A DNA stretch of 64,000 nucleotides from contig JACCIC010000035.1 of assembly GCA_018907035.1 (NCBI GenBank), forward strand, positions 3,319,001 to 3,383,000. The letters run 5' to 3'. This DNA is from Sycobia sp. Sy_11. Taxonomy: Eukaryota; Arthropoda; Insecta; Hymenoptera; Epichrysomallidae. A program made the position numbers and the translations under genes. The notes under the pieces were generated by a model that made no database searches, had not been told where the DNA came from, and saw nothing but the letters and a program-made list of their open reading frames with translations. Of the stretch, positions 24,589 through 36,149 are shown in pieces (positions within the stretch are counted from its first letter, which is position 1; every line of letters begins with the position of its first letter).

Positions 24589-24699
24589 TGTATGCGCATA
24601 GCCTCGGGGGCACAATCCGCGCGCAAGCAGATTTCCGTGGTACACGCCCGAAGTTACGAAATCCCCCCGCGGGGCCTGTATCCCTCCTCCGTTTTGCTA

Positions 24700-24703
24700 T
24701 ATA

Positions 24704-24735
<32 letters not shown>
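24700..24735. repeat. (TA)n microsatellite, interrupted
   Basis: Two TA runs separated by ACA at 24,716-24,718. Confidence 0.93.
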
Positions 24736-25930
24736 TGGCTTTATCGTCTTTCTCTCGGACGAGGCGGCGGTCGCCTCGCACGTATACCCAGTCGAAACTA
24801 GATCAGGTTCTGGCCGAGTCACCGCGCGCCGCCTTCCTTAATTCGTCCTCGGCGAGCGAGCGAGAGACCGCTGCCACCGTCCGTCGCGTCTCCCGTCTCG
24901 CGCGCGTGATGCAACCTCACCCCGATTCGCGAGTTATAAACCGGGCAGGAGGAAAAAAAACAACAATAAATAAGAATGATACGAAAAGAAGAAAAAAAGC
25001 AACGTGCATATAGGCGGAGGAAAAAATCTCTCTCACGGCTAGTTTATTACGTGCGTGCGTTTTGATAAAGAAGAAATGTATGTACTACGCGTACGTAAAT
25101 CATCGTACTGAGCATCGTACTGGAAATTCGGCTCTCTTTTTGATATCTATTATACTCATTAATGCTTTGAGGCTGGTCGGAGCATCTTCAAAAAGGGAAC
25201 AAACGTGGAAACAGCGATCAATAGACTATTGAGAAATTTCATCATTGATGGAATATTATACAATAGTATAATTAAATCTTTCATTATTACTAAATGAAGG
25301 AGTAATATTACTGATTTATAACATGTGAAAAACCAATGAAGAGTCATTTGATTTATTTATGAATTTGACCGTGTTAAGATTATATTGATAATTATGTTTT
25401 AAAACTTTTTCATCGAATTCAGATTCTTATATTGAGAACAACATATTCCTTTTTTGTAAAACAATTTAATGGATCTCAATAAATAACTTCTCTCTGGCGA
25501 TCGAATATTTATTTTAAATAAGCTATTATTCACAATAAAAAATATTTCTTAACTAAATAAACATTCAGTTCTTTTCATCCAATTGAATATTTATTTTAAT
25601 CTATTCAATATTTTTCTCACTGGCAATATAAAAAGAAGATCTTAATCCTATAGAAAAATGCTATTTTGTAATATGTAATAATTTTCAAATAAAAAATATT
25701 TTTTATGTAAGAGTTTTTATCTAACAAGTCATCAACTTATTATGAACATGACAATTTTTTTTTATCAAGATTATAGTCAATCGCTAGGCCTACAGAGAAA
25801 TATCAATATTGCTGTTTGACTAATTTTCTTTCTCATAGCATAGCATATAACTTTTCTGACTATGTAAAATTATCGACGTGGATCTAAGCAGTTTTATAGA
25901 TAAATGATAGAAGCCTAAACTCCAAATGGA
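24736..25930. other. GC-rich start, then AT-rich unique stretch
   Basis: CpG-rich to about 24,930 and strongly AT-rich from 25,140. No gene or repeat array is seen. Confidence 0.55.
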
Positions 25931-26656
25931 TCCAAGAGAATACTGGCGAAATAAATGTAACAAAAGAATTCATAACGAGGAAGCATTCGTGTTTCGATCG
26001 GTGTACGGATCGTTTAAAAGTAAAATCACCGACACGTATACGCGCACGGGCAGAAATTTTCCATGGAAATCGATCGGGTATTTTTTCAAGAGAGAAAAGC
26101 AGATTATAATGATAGAAAAACAACGCGAGAAAAAAAAAACACTTCGCTCCCATCTCGTTCGGCGCGGACGCCCCATATACACATCTCAAAAATTCAAATG
26201 ATCGCGCCGCGCACTTTGCATATAATTTACGAAAGTCCGCGTAATTCTAATGGAGGAGCCATCGCTCGATGGCGAGGAATCACTTAAGCGAGGCCTCGAG
26301 AGATTTTGATCCGGAGCAGTCGCGTCGTTTGAGCATCGGCAGAATGAGAAATGGAAGAGGGCGTCGTCCTTGACACGCTAATAATTGTCTGACGGACATG
26401 ATTTTTTTTCACTTATTTTATCTTATTTTGTTTTGTTTTTTTTTTAGTTTTTTTTTTTTTTTTTAAGAATCTCCGATACTTATCTGTCTCGCGCGATTAG
26501 CTAACCGAGTAACGAAACGGCTTCGGTATTTTGAACGAAGGCGTCTTTATATGCTATACATTATCGCTACGCTGGTATTGGTGTTTATGCGTGATAATTC
26601 GCGTAATTGAGCGGTGCGTAATGGAAGCAAAGCGAATATATCACCTTGGTAAAATC

Positions 26657-26660
<4 letters not shown>
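25931..26660. other. Mixed unique stretch with T-rich tracts
   Basis: T-rich runs lie at 26,401-26,464. A 91-codon frame from ATG 25,926 is Lys/Arg-rich and unrecognised. Confidence 0.5.

Positions 26661-26687
<27 letters not shown>
26661..26687. repeat. T27 homopolymer
   Basis: An uninterrupted run of 27 T bases. Confidence 0.97.
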
Positions 26688-26691
<4 letters not shown>

Positions 26692-27153
26692 CACGACGTG
26701 AAAAATTCTCGATTAACGACTCTAGATCCAGATCTGAAAACCGATCGGAAATTAATGGATTACTGGTTGGCCAGGAACGAGAGACGCTACAATCGTCGCT
26801 GTTTCAAGCGGCATGAATTCATTCTTGACTCCATGACAAAAAAGACAGGGAAACCGCAGGGGAGTAAAACGAGGCTTCTTTCTAGCATCCTCGGTCGAAG
26901 AAAACTATATACGATATCCATATAGCGACGTGTCCAAAAGACCTTGATTGTAAGATCGGTATCTCCGTTTTGTGAAGCCGACGTATATAAAAAAAAAAAC
27001 ACTGGGAGCAGGAAATTAAAGACTTAATCGTCGAATAGGCCGGGGAGCTTCCCATTTTATTATCCTTCGTTCTTTCTGTATAAATTCCCGGAACGAGAAC
27101 GGGGAGAAACGGTCGTCAAACGCGGCTCATCGAAAATCGCGCACGTCCGCGTA

Positions 27154-27156
<3 letters not shown>
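26688..27156. other. Mixed unique stretch
   Basis: A 75-codon frame starting at GTG 26,698 has ordinary composition but no known family. No other feature. Confidence 0.5.

Positions 27157-27206
<50 letters not shown>
27157..27206. repeat. (TA)25 microsatellite
   Basis: The first of four TA arrays packed into 517 bases. Confidence 0.97.
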
Positions 27207-27207
<1 letters not shown>

Positions 27208-27331
27208 CTGATTTAGCCGAAAGCAAGCCGAGGCTTATAGCTCGAAAGCGGGAGGTCCGTGCCGAGAAAAAAAATCCCGGCCCCCGCGATCCGCAGCCTG
27301 CTTCCACTTTCCTTCGTCGGGCGTGCTCGAA

Positions 27332-27333
<2 letters not shown>

Positions 27334-27378
<45 letters not shown>
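27334..27378. repeat. (TA)n microsatellite
   Basis: About 22 perfect units in GC-rich surroundings. Confidence 0.97.
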
Positions 27379-27382
<4 letters not shown>

Positions 27383-27453
27383 CCCGAATGCGCCGCGCAC
27401 AGTCGCTCGCTCAATATATCCGCCTGTCCGCGGAATTTGCATTCGAACGCGAG

Positions 27454-27454
<1 letters not shown>

Positions 27455-27502
<48 letters not shown>
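27455..27502. repeat. (TA)24 microsatellite
   Basis: A perfect TA array. Confidence 0.97.
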
Positions 27503-27503
<1 letters not shown>

Positions 27504-27635
27504 GTAGGCATATTTGCGTTTAGAGGGGATTGCTATACAGACCTTATGTAAGAGTGAAGACTAGACCGCGGCGGCACGTTACGCACTGCATCGGTAGCAA
27601 AGGGGGGGGGCTCTCCTGAATTTCTTGGACTACCA

Positions 27636-27639
<4 letters not shown>

Positions 27640-27673
<34 letters not shown>
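27640..27673. repeat. (AT)17 microsatellite
   Basis: A perfect array, 30 bases after a G9 run at 27,602-27,610. Confidence 0.97.
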
Positions 27674-27676
<3 letters not shown>

Positions 27677-28702
27677 AGTGCGTATTTGGGTATACACGCA
27701 TTTGCAACGGCCATCACTCATGGAAATGAGCCGGAGGATGCATCGCTAATTCGCCGCACTTTCCTTACTTCCACTTTTGGAGATATAAAGTGCGCGCACG
27801 CGATGCCCGTTGTGAGTTGTATTTTTTTTTTTCGGATAGGCAAATCTCAAATGCTAATGATGAGCACTTTTATTTTAGATCGCGGTATACACGTATAGAT
27901 AGACGTACGGGTGGAAAGTGAATTCTTCGCGGTCCATTCATCTCCGAGCTCCCGGCCGAGCCGAAGTTTCTCAGGATTCAGAGCGTATAAGGGGGAAGGA
28001 ATTTCGTCCGTACACGGAGCATAGAGTTTTGAATATGTTTCTTCAAGTTTCCGAATACGTATTTCTAGTTAATTAATAGATATGAATAATATTTCTTCGA
28101 GCCGATGCATCGTCTTATACTAAATCAATTTGCTCTTGTTTAATGCGTATAGATGTATTCGGATAAGAACCGAGGAATGGGACAGCAGCTTGATAAAACA
28201 TTTTCAGTATAAAAGTAATTAGAGCATCGCGAGTAAGAAAGTTAAATGTATAGACAGATACATTTATATATGAGCTAAAAGTGGAATCGAAGGACGCAGA
28301 AAGGAAATCGGGAAGGGAAGGACGAGGAAGAGGAAGAAGAACGAGAGGAGATGCGATTAGCATTACGGACCACCCATGTACCGACCGCCAACCGTATCAT
28401 ACCCCCCGTCCCTCCTTCGCCTCGCGAAGGTCTCCCTATTCTCTCTCTTTCTCGCTCTCCCTCTCCCCCGTTCCCTCTTGTTCTCTCCCCCCTCGCTCTC
28501 GTTCTCTCTCGTAATAAGCGAGAGCTCATGTCAGATGTTCCGGCAACAAGTACTGTACATGTACGTGTAAGCCATCCTTAGATCCACCTCGATTTATGTC
28601 GATATTCTTCGTTTATTGGCATCGACACATACTCGCACACGGATCGCGGTTCGCGATTTGCGTCCCATATCCCTTTATAATGACCGTGCATACTCGCTTC
28701 GC

Positions 28703-28705
<3 letters not shown>
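27674..28705. other. Mixed unique stretch with a pyrimidine-rich segment
   Basis: CT-rich but impure sequence at 28,431-28,510. No gene is seen. Confidence 0.55.

Positions 28706-28753
<48 letters not shown>
28706..28753. repeat. (CT)24 microsatellite
   Basis: A perfect CT array. Confidence 0.97.
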
Positions 28754-28756
<3 letters not shown>

Positions 28757-29697
28757 CTCTCGCTCATTTGACATCGGGTATATTATACGCTTCACATTGC
28801 CGTGCCGCGATTGTCTCATAATATACATTCAGCTTTACTCTTATGCTTTATACACGTACAGCCATACATATGCCGATATGCATGCGTACAAGGGGCCGAC
28901 GACAGCTGCAAAGTATGAATCGGTTGTTGAACATCTTCGATGCGATTGATGCAAGTTCAAAAAAAAAAAAAAAAACTCAATTCAGCCCTTCTTATAAATG
29001 CTATTCAAATGCGAATGCTATTCAAATGCATAGATTAGGCATCCCATAGATTTATTGAAAATGAACGTATTGTTCTTTCGATTCTAAAACGACTGCGTTG
29101 CGTCTTTTGCAAAGGACAGGCACTCGCGTTGCCGAGTTTTATTCTAGAACGTCGGGAGTTTTCTGCATTTGTCAAAAAAAAAAAAAAGGGAAAAAAAAAT
29201 TCAAAGAAAATGAGAAATTGCGTATCTTGGGGTTTCTGGGCTCGTGCATCGCAGAGCATCGAGATTTACAGATTTGGAATCTGTTGGCTTTCTATTTGCA
29301 GGCTTACGGCGTTTTGAGAATAGTATAGGTGCCACTGAAGCGTTATCATTTTTCAACGTAAGAAACTCTTTGCTAGAAAAAAAAATCCTCAACGGATTTA
29401 ATCTTAGTATTTCAATTTACGAATTTTTATATTTAACATGCAGCTATTTTAGAAAAAGTGTATTTTTTTTCTCGAACTTTTAGTCTTTATCTTGATTTCT
29501 TTATATCGATTTGAAATCAACCTTGGCCTACCATCGATTAAGTAGGCTTGCATGATTTAGCAATCGCCATTCACGCCGAAGAAGAATCGTGAAAATTATA
29601 TATATTGAATTTATTTAAAAAAAAAAAAGAAAAAAAAAAGTCGGCAATTCAGCCCGTAACGATGCACATCGCCACGCTTGAAAATCACATATACAAT

Positions 29698-29700
<3 letters not shown>
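28754..29700. other. Mostly AT-rich unique stretch with A runs
   Basis: A runs of 9-15 bases lie at about 28,960, 29,176-29,199 and 29,618-29,639. No retrotransposon body is recognised upstream of them. Confidence 0.5.

Positions 29701-29742
<42 letters not shown>
29701..29742. repeat. (AT)21 microsatellite
   Basis: A perfect array. Confidence 0.97.
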
Positions 29743-29744
<2 letters not shown>

Positions 29745-29759
29745 TCAATCACGACTTAT

Positions 29760-30480
29760 TTGTTGGCGGAACTTGATGGTCCATCGCTCGGCTCCAAGGT
29801 ATCCTTACGGCTCTCGCGCTCCCCGCGCGCCGCGCGACTCGGGCGAGCGAGGCGGAAAAAAAAATGGAGGGGCTGTAAAAAAAAAAAATGAAATCGGTCG
29901 CGATTTAACGGCTCTCCGCGTTACGGAGCCGCGAGCGCGCGCGCGCGCGCAGCCTCCAACGCCTCCAGTCTTCCTTATCGCGTTGAATAAAAGCGCGTCC
30001 GGGTACATTATGCGCGCGCCGGCGCGGGCGACGGCTGCGGCGTCCTTATGCTGGATTTCTAAAACGGCCGGCTGGCAGAGTAAGCGGCGGGGGGAGGGGG
30101 GAGGGAGGTAGGGGTAAAAAAATTCCGGACGGGTTGACGATCGATCCAGGGCTATCGCGCGATGTCGCAACGCGAGCGCACAAGTACGATCCCCGATGTG
30201 TGTGTGTGTGTGTTGTGTGTGTATGCGCGCGTGCATGATCGGCCGAGCGCGCGCGACTCCCCGGAGTCCTTGATCGACTCGTGTAATACGAACGAAACTT
30301 CTTCACGCTCTTAATTCGCTCGCATTGTCCGCCCGTTACCTAATGCGTCGCTGCATCCTTCTTCGTCGCTTGAGAGGCGCGTCGATCGATTCGCCGCTGC
30401 CGGACGAAACCGTGGAAAAAGAAGCGCTTTTCAGTGCGCATATACACATATATAACGATAATATCATCAGCGGTTCTGTT
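29760..30480. other. GC-rich patch
   Basis: CpG-rich sequence with a CG-alternating run at about 29,935-29,951 and TG runs at 30,197-30,222. Frames of 143-168 codons are compositional. Confidence 0.6.
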
Positions 30481-30816
30481 GCGCGAACTCCTGGCAAAAC
30501 GAGCTGAATCATTTTTCTAAAAGAAAATGACTGGTATCAATCAAGCTGTACTTTTTAGTTTCAGGCTCGAGTGATGTGACTCAATGCCGTGCTCTAGTAT
30601 TATTTTATTATATATTTTATTATATATTTTTTGCGTTATAATTAAAAAAAATTAATAATATTAAGATATTAAAAAAATACATATTTCTTATCAGCTTAAA
30701 TGTTTTATCAAGTAAGCGTGTGCATTATAATAAAATAATATTATACAACAGAAATTTGCTTAATTAAATTTAAATATATTTTTTTGTTTATTTATTCTTT
30801 TATTGCAACGTAAATG

Positions 30817-30818
<2 letters not shown>
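30481..30818. other. AT-rich unique stretch
   Basis: Nothing recognised. Confidence 0.5.

Positions 30819-30860
<42 letters not shown>
30819..30860. repeat. (AT)21 microsatellite
   Basis: A perfect array. Confidence 0.97.
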
Positions 30861-30862
<2 letters not shown>

Positions 30863-31171
30863 TAACAACTAATAGATGCTGTTTAATCATACGTGCGCAT
30901 AATACCGCAACAAGTCCTGCTCAACTAATTAAGTCATAGTAGAAAGTGATAAGTAAAGGAAGAATAAAAATAAATGACTTTATGAGACTACAATTCCATT
31001 CTGCTCCCTGGAAGTAGATTGAAAGTGTCTTGTAAAATTTTTTTCACGTTCCATGTTTTTACTGTAATAAATACATCACTGTAGCGGTATTATTTTATTT
31101 TACGTTTCCATCTGCTACTACTTACTTAGAATCTTGTCGAACGGATTATAAACCTATTATTCTAATCTTAT

Positions 31172-31235
31172 TTAGGTTGGCAAAATGTTTTGTTCCCTTT
31201 ATCAAGTATTACTAAATTAAAATGAAAGCTGCCAC
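31172..31235. mobile_element. Possible mariner-type transposon end (solo)
   Basis: TTAGGTTGGCAAAATGTTTT at 31,172-31,191 resembles the terminal inverted repeats of mariner elements, many of which begin TTAGGTTGG. The flanking dinucleotide is AT rather than the expected TA. No matching CCAACCTAA end is visible within about 2 kb and there is no transposase frame, so it is at most a truncated relic. The inner boundary is arbitrary. Confidence 0.3.
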
Positions 31236-31667
31236 TAGAAATTCCTTAAAGTACAATTGAGTGCGTATAATTGCCCTCGTTATGTATGGTATATTAAAAA
31301 ATTCATGGTACCGATACGATACGATATTCGTGAATAATATTGTTCGTTAAAAATCTCATATTGACTTTTTAAAATTTTCAAATAACATACATAATAATAT
31401 AATCAATGTAAATCATGGAAGAGAGCTATTGTTTAATCTATTTATAGAGCGAACGATAGGACAGATTTAGGCGTGGTTAATTAATAATTGACAAGTAATT
31501 TTATTTGAAATGATGAGTTCACTCATTGATTGGTACATTAGCGCTGCTTTCAGAAGAATGCGAAATAAGTTGCATCAACTACTATCCTAATAGCAATAGC
31601 ATTTCGAAGGACAATAAAAAAATATAAGTCAAAAAGCTATACCTGATAAATAACATACCACACATGA

Positions 31668-31669
<2 letters not shown>
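31236..31669. other. AT-rich unique stretch after the mariner-like end
   Basis: No transposase frame and no second inverted repeat are visible. Confidence 0.5.

Positions 31670-31718
<49 letters not shown>
31670..31718. repeat. (TA)24 microsatellite
   Basis: Perfect; one of a pair 59 bases apart. Confidence 0.97.
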
Positions 31719-31722
<4 letters not shown>

Positions 31723-31774
31723 ACATAAAGCGCCTCTTGTTGATTGAAAACGATTTTCTAACAAAAAACAAATG

Positions 31775-31776
<2 letters not shown>

Positions 31777-31820
<44 letters not shown>
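31777..31820. repeat. (AT)22 microsatellite
   Basis: Perfect; the second of the pair. Confidence 0.97.
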
Positions 31821-31823
<3 letters not shown>

Positions 31824-32017
31824 TTAAGAAACCAAACTGTAAAATCTTAAATAATCAATTGGAGCTCACTTATCCGCACGTCTAAGCCCACAATTTTCCC
31901 GCGCGAAATCGCTGGAGCCTTTTTATCCGCCTCTCGTTTCATCACATCACGATCTACAATAACGCGCGGTTCAGGCGCGCGGAATTTTTGTGGTCAGTAC
32001 TCCCCCTCCCCCCACTG

Positions 32018-32021
<4 letters not shown>

Positions 32022-32065
<44 letters not shown>
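32022..32065. repeat. (CT)22 microsatellite
   Basis: A perfect CT array. Confidence 0.97.
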
Positions 32066-32068
<3 letters not shown>

Positions 32069-32133
32069 CTAATGCACTCTTGATCCTCGCCTCTCCTCGC
32101 ATATATGCGCGCGCTCCGCACCAGCGGCAGCAG

Positions 32134-32155
32134 AACTAAGCTAAGCTAAGCTAAC
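32134..32155. repeat. (AAGCT)n short tandem
   Basis: About four pentamer units. Confidence 0.85.
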
Positions 32156-33095
32156 GCTCCGCCGTGTTTCCTGGGGAGAGCGTCCGTGCGCGAGTCCGTT
32201 CGTCGCTCCGTCCTTGAGCGCAGTTATATATATATATTTATACATATATCGTATATATTATATACGCAGATCTCGGAGCGCGCTCGCGCGCGATTTTATA
32301 AAATCCGGCGGGGGCCCCCGTCGCCTCGCGGTACATAAGATCCGCCGCGGCGGCGGTGGCGCGCGGCTCTCCCGCGGCGCAACAACACCCACCGACACCG
32401 ACACCAACACCGCACGCGCGGGGCACCGCACTTAGCTATATATATGTATATGTATATGTATATATATATACATAAATATATAGATAGGATAAGCCACCGA
32501 CACGCCTTTCGACTCCGCGGCGGCCGGCGCTCGTTTTCATGCGAGAGAGGCCTACATCGCCCCGCGCGATATACATTCCGCGGTTGCACCATCGCGCGGC
32601 CGCGCGCGCGCGCGCAGCCCCGCGCGTCTATTGAACTTCTATCGCGCGCCGGGCGATTGTACGGCGCGAGCGCTCCGCGGAGATCGGCTCTTGCAAAAGC
32701 TCAATTTATTTAACAACGAGCGCACGCGGGAGTTTGCTCTCTTTTATCTCCAACCCCCCCCCTCCCCATCCCTCCCCGCCCCCTCCGCCGCTCCCCGGAC
32801 AACCCCACCCGAGGGCCCCGCACCTCCTCCGCCGCCCCGCGTGTCCGGCCCGTATGCCTATGGCGGGCTCCGTTACCAATTCGCCGGTGTATTATGATTA
32901 TCCTGTTTTGCAGCTCCTTTATACCTGCATTCGAAATACGAGGCTTGACCAGTGATAGCCCGACGCTTATGCGAGATTCTTATATGATTATAGGCTGTTA
33001 AGCGGGACTGCAATTACGTATCATTGCCAAATCCTGCTCTCGTAAACATTTTAGCGGAGTTACGATGATGTATACTCTAATTGATTAAATGACCC

Positions 33096-33098
<3 letters not shown>

Positions 33099-33142
<44 letters not shown>
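33099..33142. repeat. (AT)22 microsatellite
   Basis: A perfect array. Confidence 0.97.
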
Positions 33143-33145
<3 letters not shown>

Positions 33146-33860
33146 AAGAAGTTTAGAGAATTTTCAAGGAAACGGGTAAAGTCGAACAACTAGGGACTTC
33201 TTTCAAAATTCAAAGAGTAGAAGCCGTTTTATAATTTTTTTTATCATATAAAATACATACCGAAGTCTCAAAGAATCTAAAACGAAGACCTCATTTTATA
33301 TAATGACAGCATTTGAAATCCATATAAAATATCATCATATTTAATTCCTTAATGCATTCGGCCAAATAAGATCGAGGCTAACGATTTGGTTTTCGACTTT
33401 TTCATTTTGCGTTACAAAAAAAACAAAAAAACAATCTTTCGCTTGACAAATACACAAATTATAATATTTTTTTAAACTTTGTCGAAAATATTGCACCTCA
33501 CTCGTATGGATAAATTTATTTATTATTATTCACTGGCGAGCAATGCTGGAACAGCTCTGCATAGGATAATTTTTTTCATCCAATAGGAGTCTTCTATATT
33601 AACATCAAGTTTTGACTCTAGGTTAAAAAAAAAAAAATCTTTGCTATTTCAAAAAAAAAAAGAAAAAAAATTACACGGACTGATCGATCGCCTTGCCGGT
33701 ATTCTTTTTTTTTCACCCCAATTATAGGCGCGCACACACATCGCTAAAGGAGCACTTTATTTAATTATATGCGGATTATCGCAATCGCAAAAATTGCATC
33801 CACCCGATATAAATTGAATATTAAACCATTGGGATTTGTCTTTGGTATTCGAGCGTGTGG
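33143..33860. other. AT-rich unique stretch
   Basis: A and T runs of 9-12 bases at 33,414-33,434 and 33,626-33,670. No gene is seen. Confidence 0.55.
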
Positions 33861-34311
33861 GACGGTCTAGATCGGCCACGGCGATAAGTATCTCGATCTT
33901 AATGCGCTCTGCGTCGCGCCGAGCACGCGCCCTCGCCCGAGCGGCTCGCTCGGCTCCGCGCGAGCGCCCGAGTCCTGGATGAGAATCCGCGGTGACTTTT
34001 TTAATTCTTTCGTCGCTCCCGCCGGCGGATCGGTGCGTATAGAGAAGCCCAATGGTTTACATGCGCGCGTGTGATTTTCTTAACGAGAGAGCCGGTCGCG
34101 AATGATTTGCATATACAGATTGCCTCTGTGTGTGTGTGTGTGTGTGTTTTTGCCGCTGCACTTGTTACGCCAGCATCAAATTATATAGACTACGTATAGA
34201 GGCGAGCGTGTATCGACCTGAAATTAATTCGAAATTCCAGATCCCGCGAGAAAACTCGTCCGCGCGCGTCGCCTATCTTCGCGCCGTGTGCGTTATCCGG
34301 GGGAAAATTAC

Positions 34312-34316
<5 letters not shown>
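33861..34316. other. GC-rich patch with a TG run
   Basis: CpG-rich to about 34,080, then (TG)n at 34,128-34,147. No gene is recognised. Confidence 0.55.

Positions 34317-34358
<42 letters not shown>
34317..34358. repeat. (AT)21 microsatellite
   Basis: A perfect array. Confidence 0.97.
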
Positions 34359-34360
<2 letters not shown>

Positions 34361-35114
34361 CAGAAACTTCGTCGGAATTCAAAGACTTCGAAGGAGCCAT
34401 AAGTTAGTCGAATAATTATAAGTAATAGGTCTGAGAAAATTAATTTTATGCAGAAAAATATAGATCGATCGTCAGCAGATGTAGAGCAGATGAGGTTACT
34501 GAGATATGCTTCGATAGATGGGGTGAGAATTCAATCAATGGGGTTACATCACTTATGTAGAACGCAGGAGAGATAAGAATCGTAATTCGGAATTTTGTTT
34601 TCACGGATTAATGGAGATTTTGTGAAAGAATTTCATAGTATCAACCATGTAGAACTGAAATCCTTTTCTATGCTCGGCGGTAACGAAATCTCGACTGTGC
34701 CGCATTTTTCCATTGGTGTATTTGAATTTTTTTTTTTAACGGAGCCACAGCCGAAAATTAACTGCTCTAATTTTTATCTTTAATAAAAAAAGTAAACATT
34801 TTTTTTAATGTATTAAAGACCAGTGATATACGTACGCAATGATTTTCATTTATGCATTTCCACAAAATTGCTTTTTTCAAAAACACATCTTGCAAATCTC
34901 ATTAGATCAACTGACTTTACATGTAAATGTCCAGACTATAAGATGACCACTACTCAGTGCACGAGAGACGTGAAATTTTCAATAATTGTAATAAAAAACA
35001 ACTTCAAATAAACTTTGATATGCTGAAAATACTTGCATCGTCGCGTTATACATACTGATTTTCAGCAATGACTATACAAAAAAAGTTTTAGGAAAGCAAT
35101 ACTTCTAATTAGGA
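34359..35114. other. AT-rich to mixed unique stretch upstream of the decayed coding block
   Basis: Two 62-codon plus-strand frames (34,595-34,783 and 34,823-35,011) show no known family. A link to the block at 35,115 is not visible, because its frame is closed by TAA at 35,106. Confidence 0.45.
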
Positions 35115-35942
35115 ATGCTGCTTATCGAATTGATATCATGCGGCTTTCCATCGGCCAAAGAATGGGAGGACCCATCGCTCAAGGATACGAGCCCAAAGCG
35201 CTCAAACTTTAAGTTAGCACTTCTAGTGTGTCTAAGGACGGTGCTTCCTTACACAACATTTCCTTTTTTAAAGAAAAATAGAAACTGAAATATGCAATTT
35301 GCAATAGCATCCTGAATAACCTGGTTTTTGAGATTTCTTAGAATCGTATTAGCCGATCCTTAACGGGGAATGGTCTAAGATAAGCATACCGAACGAGAAG
35401 TGATGGAAGAAGAATCGGAAATTTTGATCGTTCACCCGGTACGGAGACGGATCAAGCGCAGACATTGATCCTAGATTTGGCATCTATGAACTGCAACTAG
35501 GAAAAAATAGAATTGAGATGAGTGATGTCTTGAACGTATAGTTAATGAAAGTTTCCAGGATAAACAGGCAGTTAGTTCCACGGTTGCTTCAAAAATCGTA
35601 GATCATTCTCATGCTGTCTCAGTAATTGTAAAAAACATCAAATGCATTGTCAATGATTTGGATAAGGACGACTGGGAACCTAATGGTAATGAAAAAGCAA
35701 ACTTATTGCCAAAACAAGGATCTATTTCTGGTCGTCATTTCTTAAGGATTAAGGCTGTAGGATCACTTTCAGCATATATATTTCAAAGAGTTGTGAAGAC
35801 TCGTAAAATTGACGGCCTGGATTGAAGGAATCAACGACGAACTTTCATTAGTGTAGAACATATGACGCTTTTGATTAATAGAAGCAATATGAATGCGAGC
35901 CGGAGTTTTTATGGATTGCTCTCTAGCGGAAGTAAAGGATGA
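35115..35942 (+). pseudogene. Decayed protein-coding block, identity unknown
   Basis: Four open blocks lie in one phase. The first is 35,115-35,288, with an ATG and 57 codons including GFPSAKEWEDPSLKD. The second is 35,379-35,468, including MEEESEILIVHP. The third is 35,526-35,825, with 99 codons including DKDDWEPNGNEKANLLPKQG. After one TGA the phase stays open for 38 more codons to a TGA at 35,940-35,942. Frame-0 stops fill 35,286-35,378. Between about 35,437 and 35,541 the open frame is instead +1 (including DIDPRFGIYELQ), which suggests a frame slip. Composition is mixed and free of simple repeats, unlike nearly every other open frame here. I do not recognise the family. It could be a retrocopy of a host gene, a transposon ORF or an endogenised viral gene. 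A living gene with short introns is less likely but possible. Coding origin is inference from phase and composition. Confidence 0.4.
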
Positions 35943-36091
35943 GGCTCCCTCTGCCAATTTTACTTACAGTTTTTTTTCCATACGGAAAGCTTTACCGTGC
36001 GATTTCAACGACAATAGGGATCAGTCCGCAGTGGTCGAAACTCTTAGGGAGAGTTATCGCAATATATAGAAGGTACCGAGGAGTTGTACAC

Positions 36092-36146
36092 ACACATACA
36101 CACATGTATGTATTGATGTATGTATTGATGTATATATATATATATA
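36092..36146. repeat. CA run, 12-bp tandem and TA run
   Basis: ACACAC-type sequence leads into two copies of ATGTATGTATTG (36,104-36,127) and then a short TA array. Confidence 0.85.
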
Positions 36147-36149
36147 ATA

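Larger units (their letters stand above)
31880..32930. other. GC-rich, CpG-dense block
   Basis: About 1 kb containing a CT array, an AAGCT tandem at 32,134-32,155, CG-alternating runs near 32,600-32,615 and C-rich runs at 32,750-32,830. Pro/Arg-rich frames are compositional. Confidence 0.6.

Noticed and set aside
26698..26925. 75-codon frame after the T27 run
   Set aside because: It opens at GTG, is short and Arg/Lys-rich, and is unrecognised.
28960..29199. Poly-A runs as tails of processed pseudogenes
   Set aside because: No coding-like or repeat body is recognisable upstream of the A runs, and no flanking duplications are seen.
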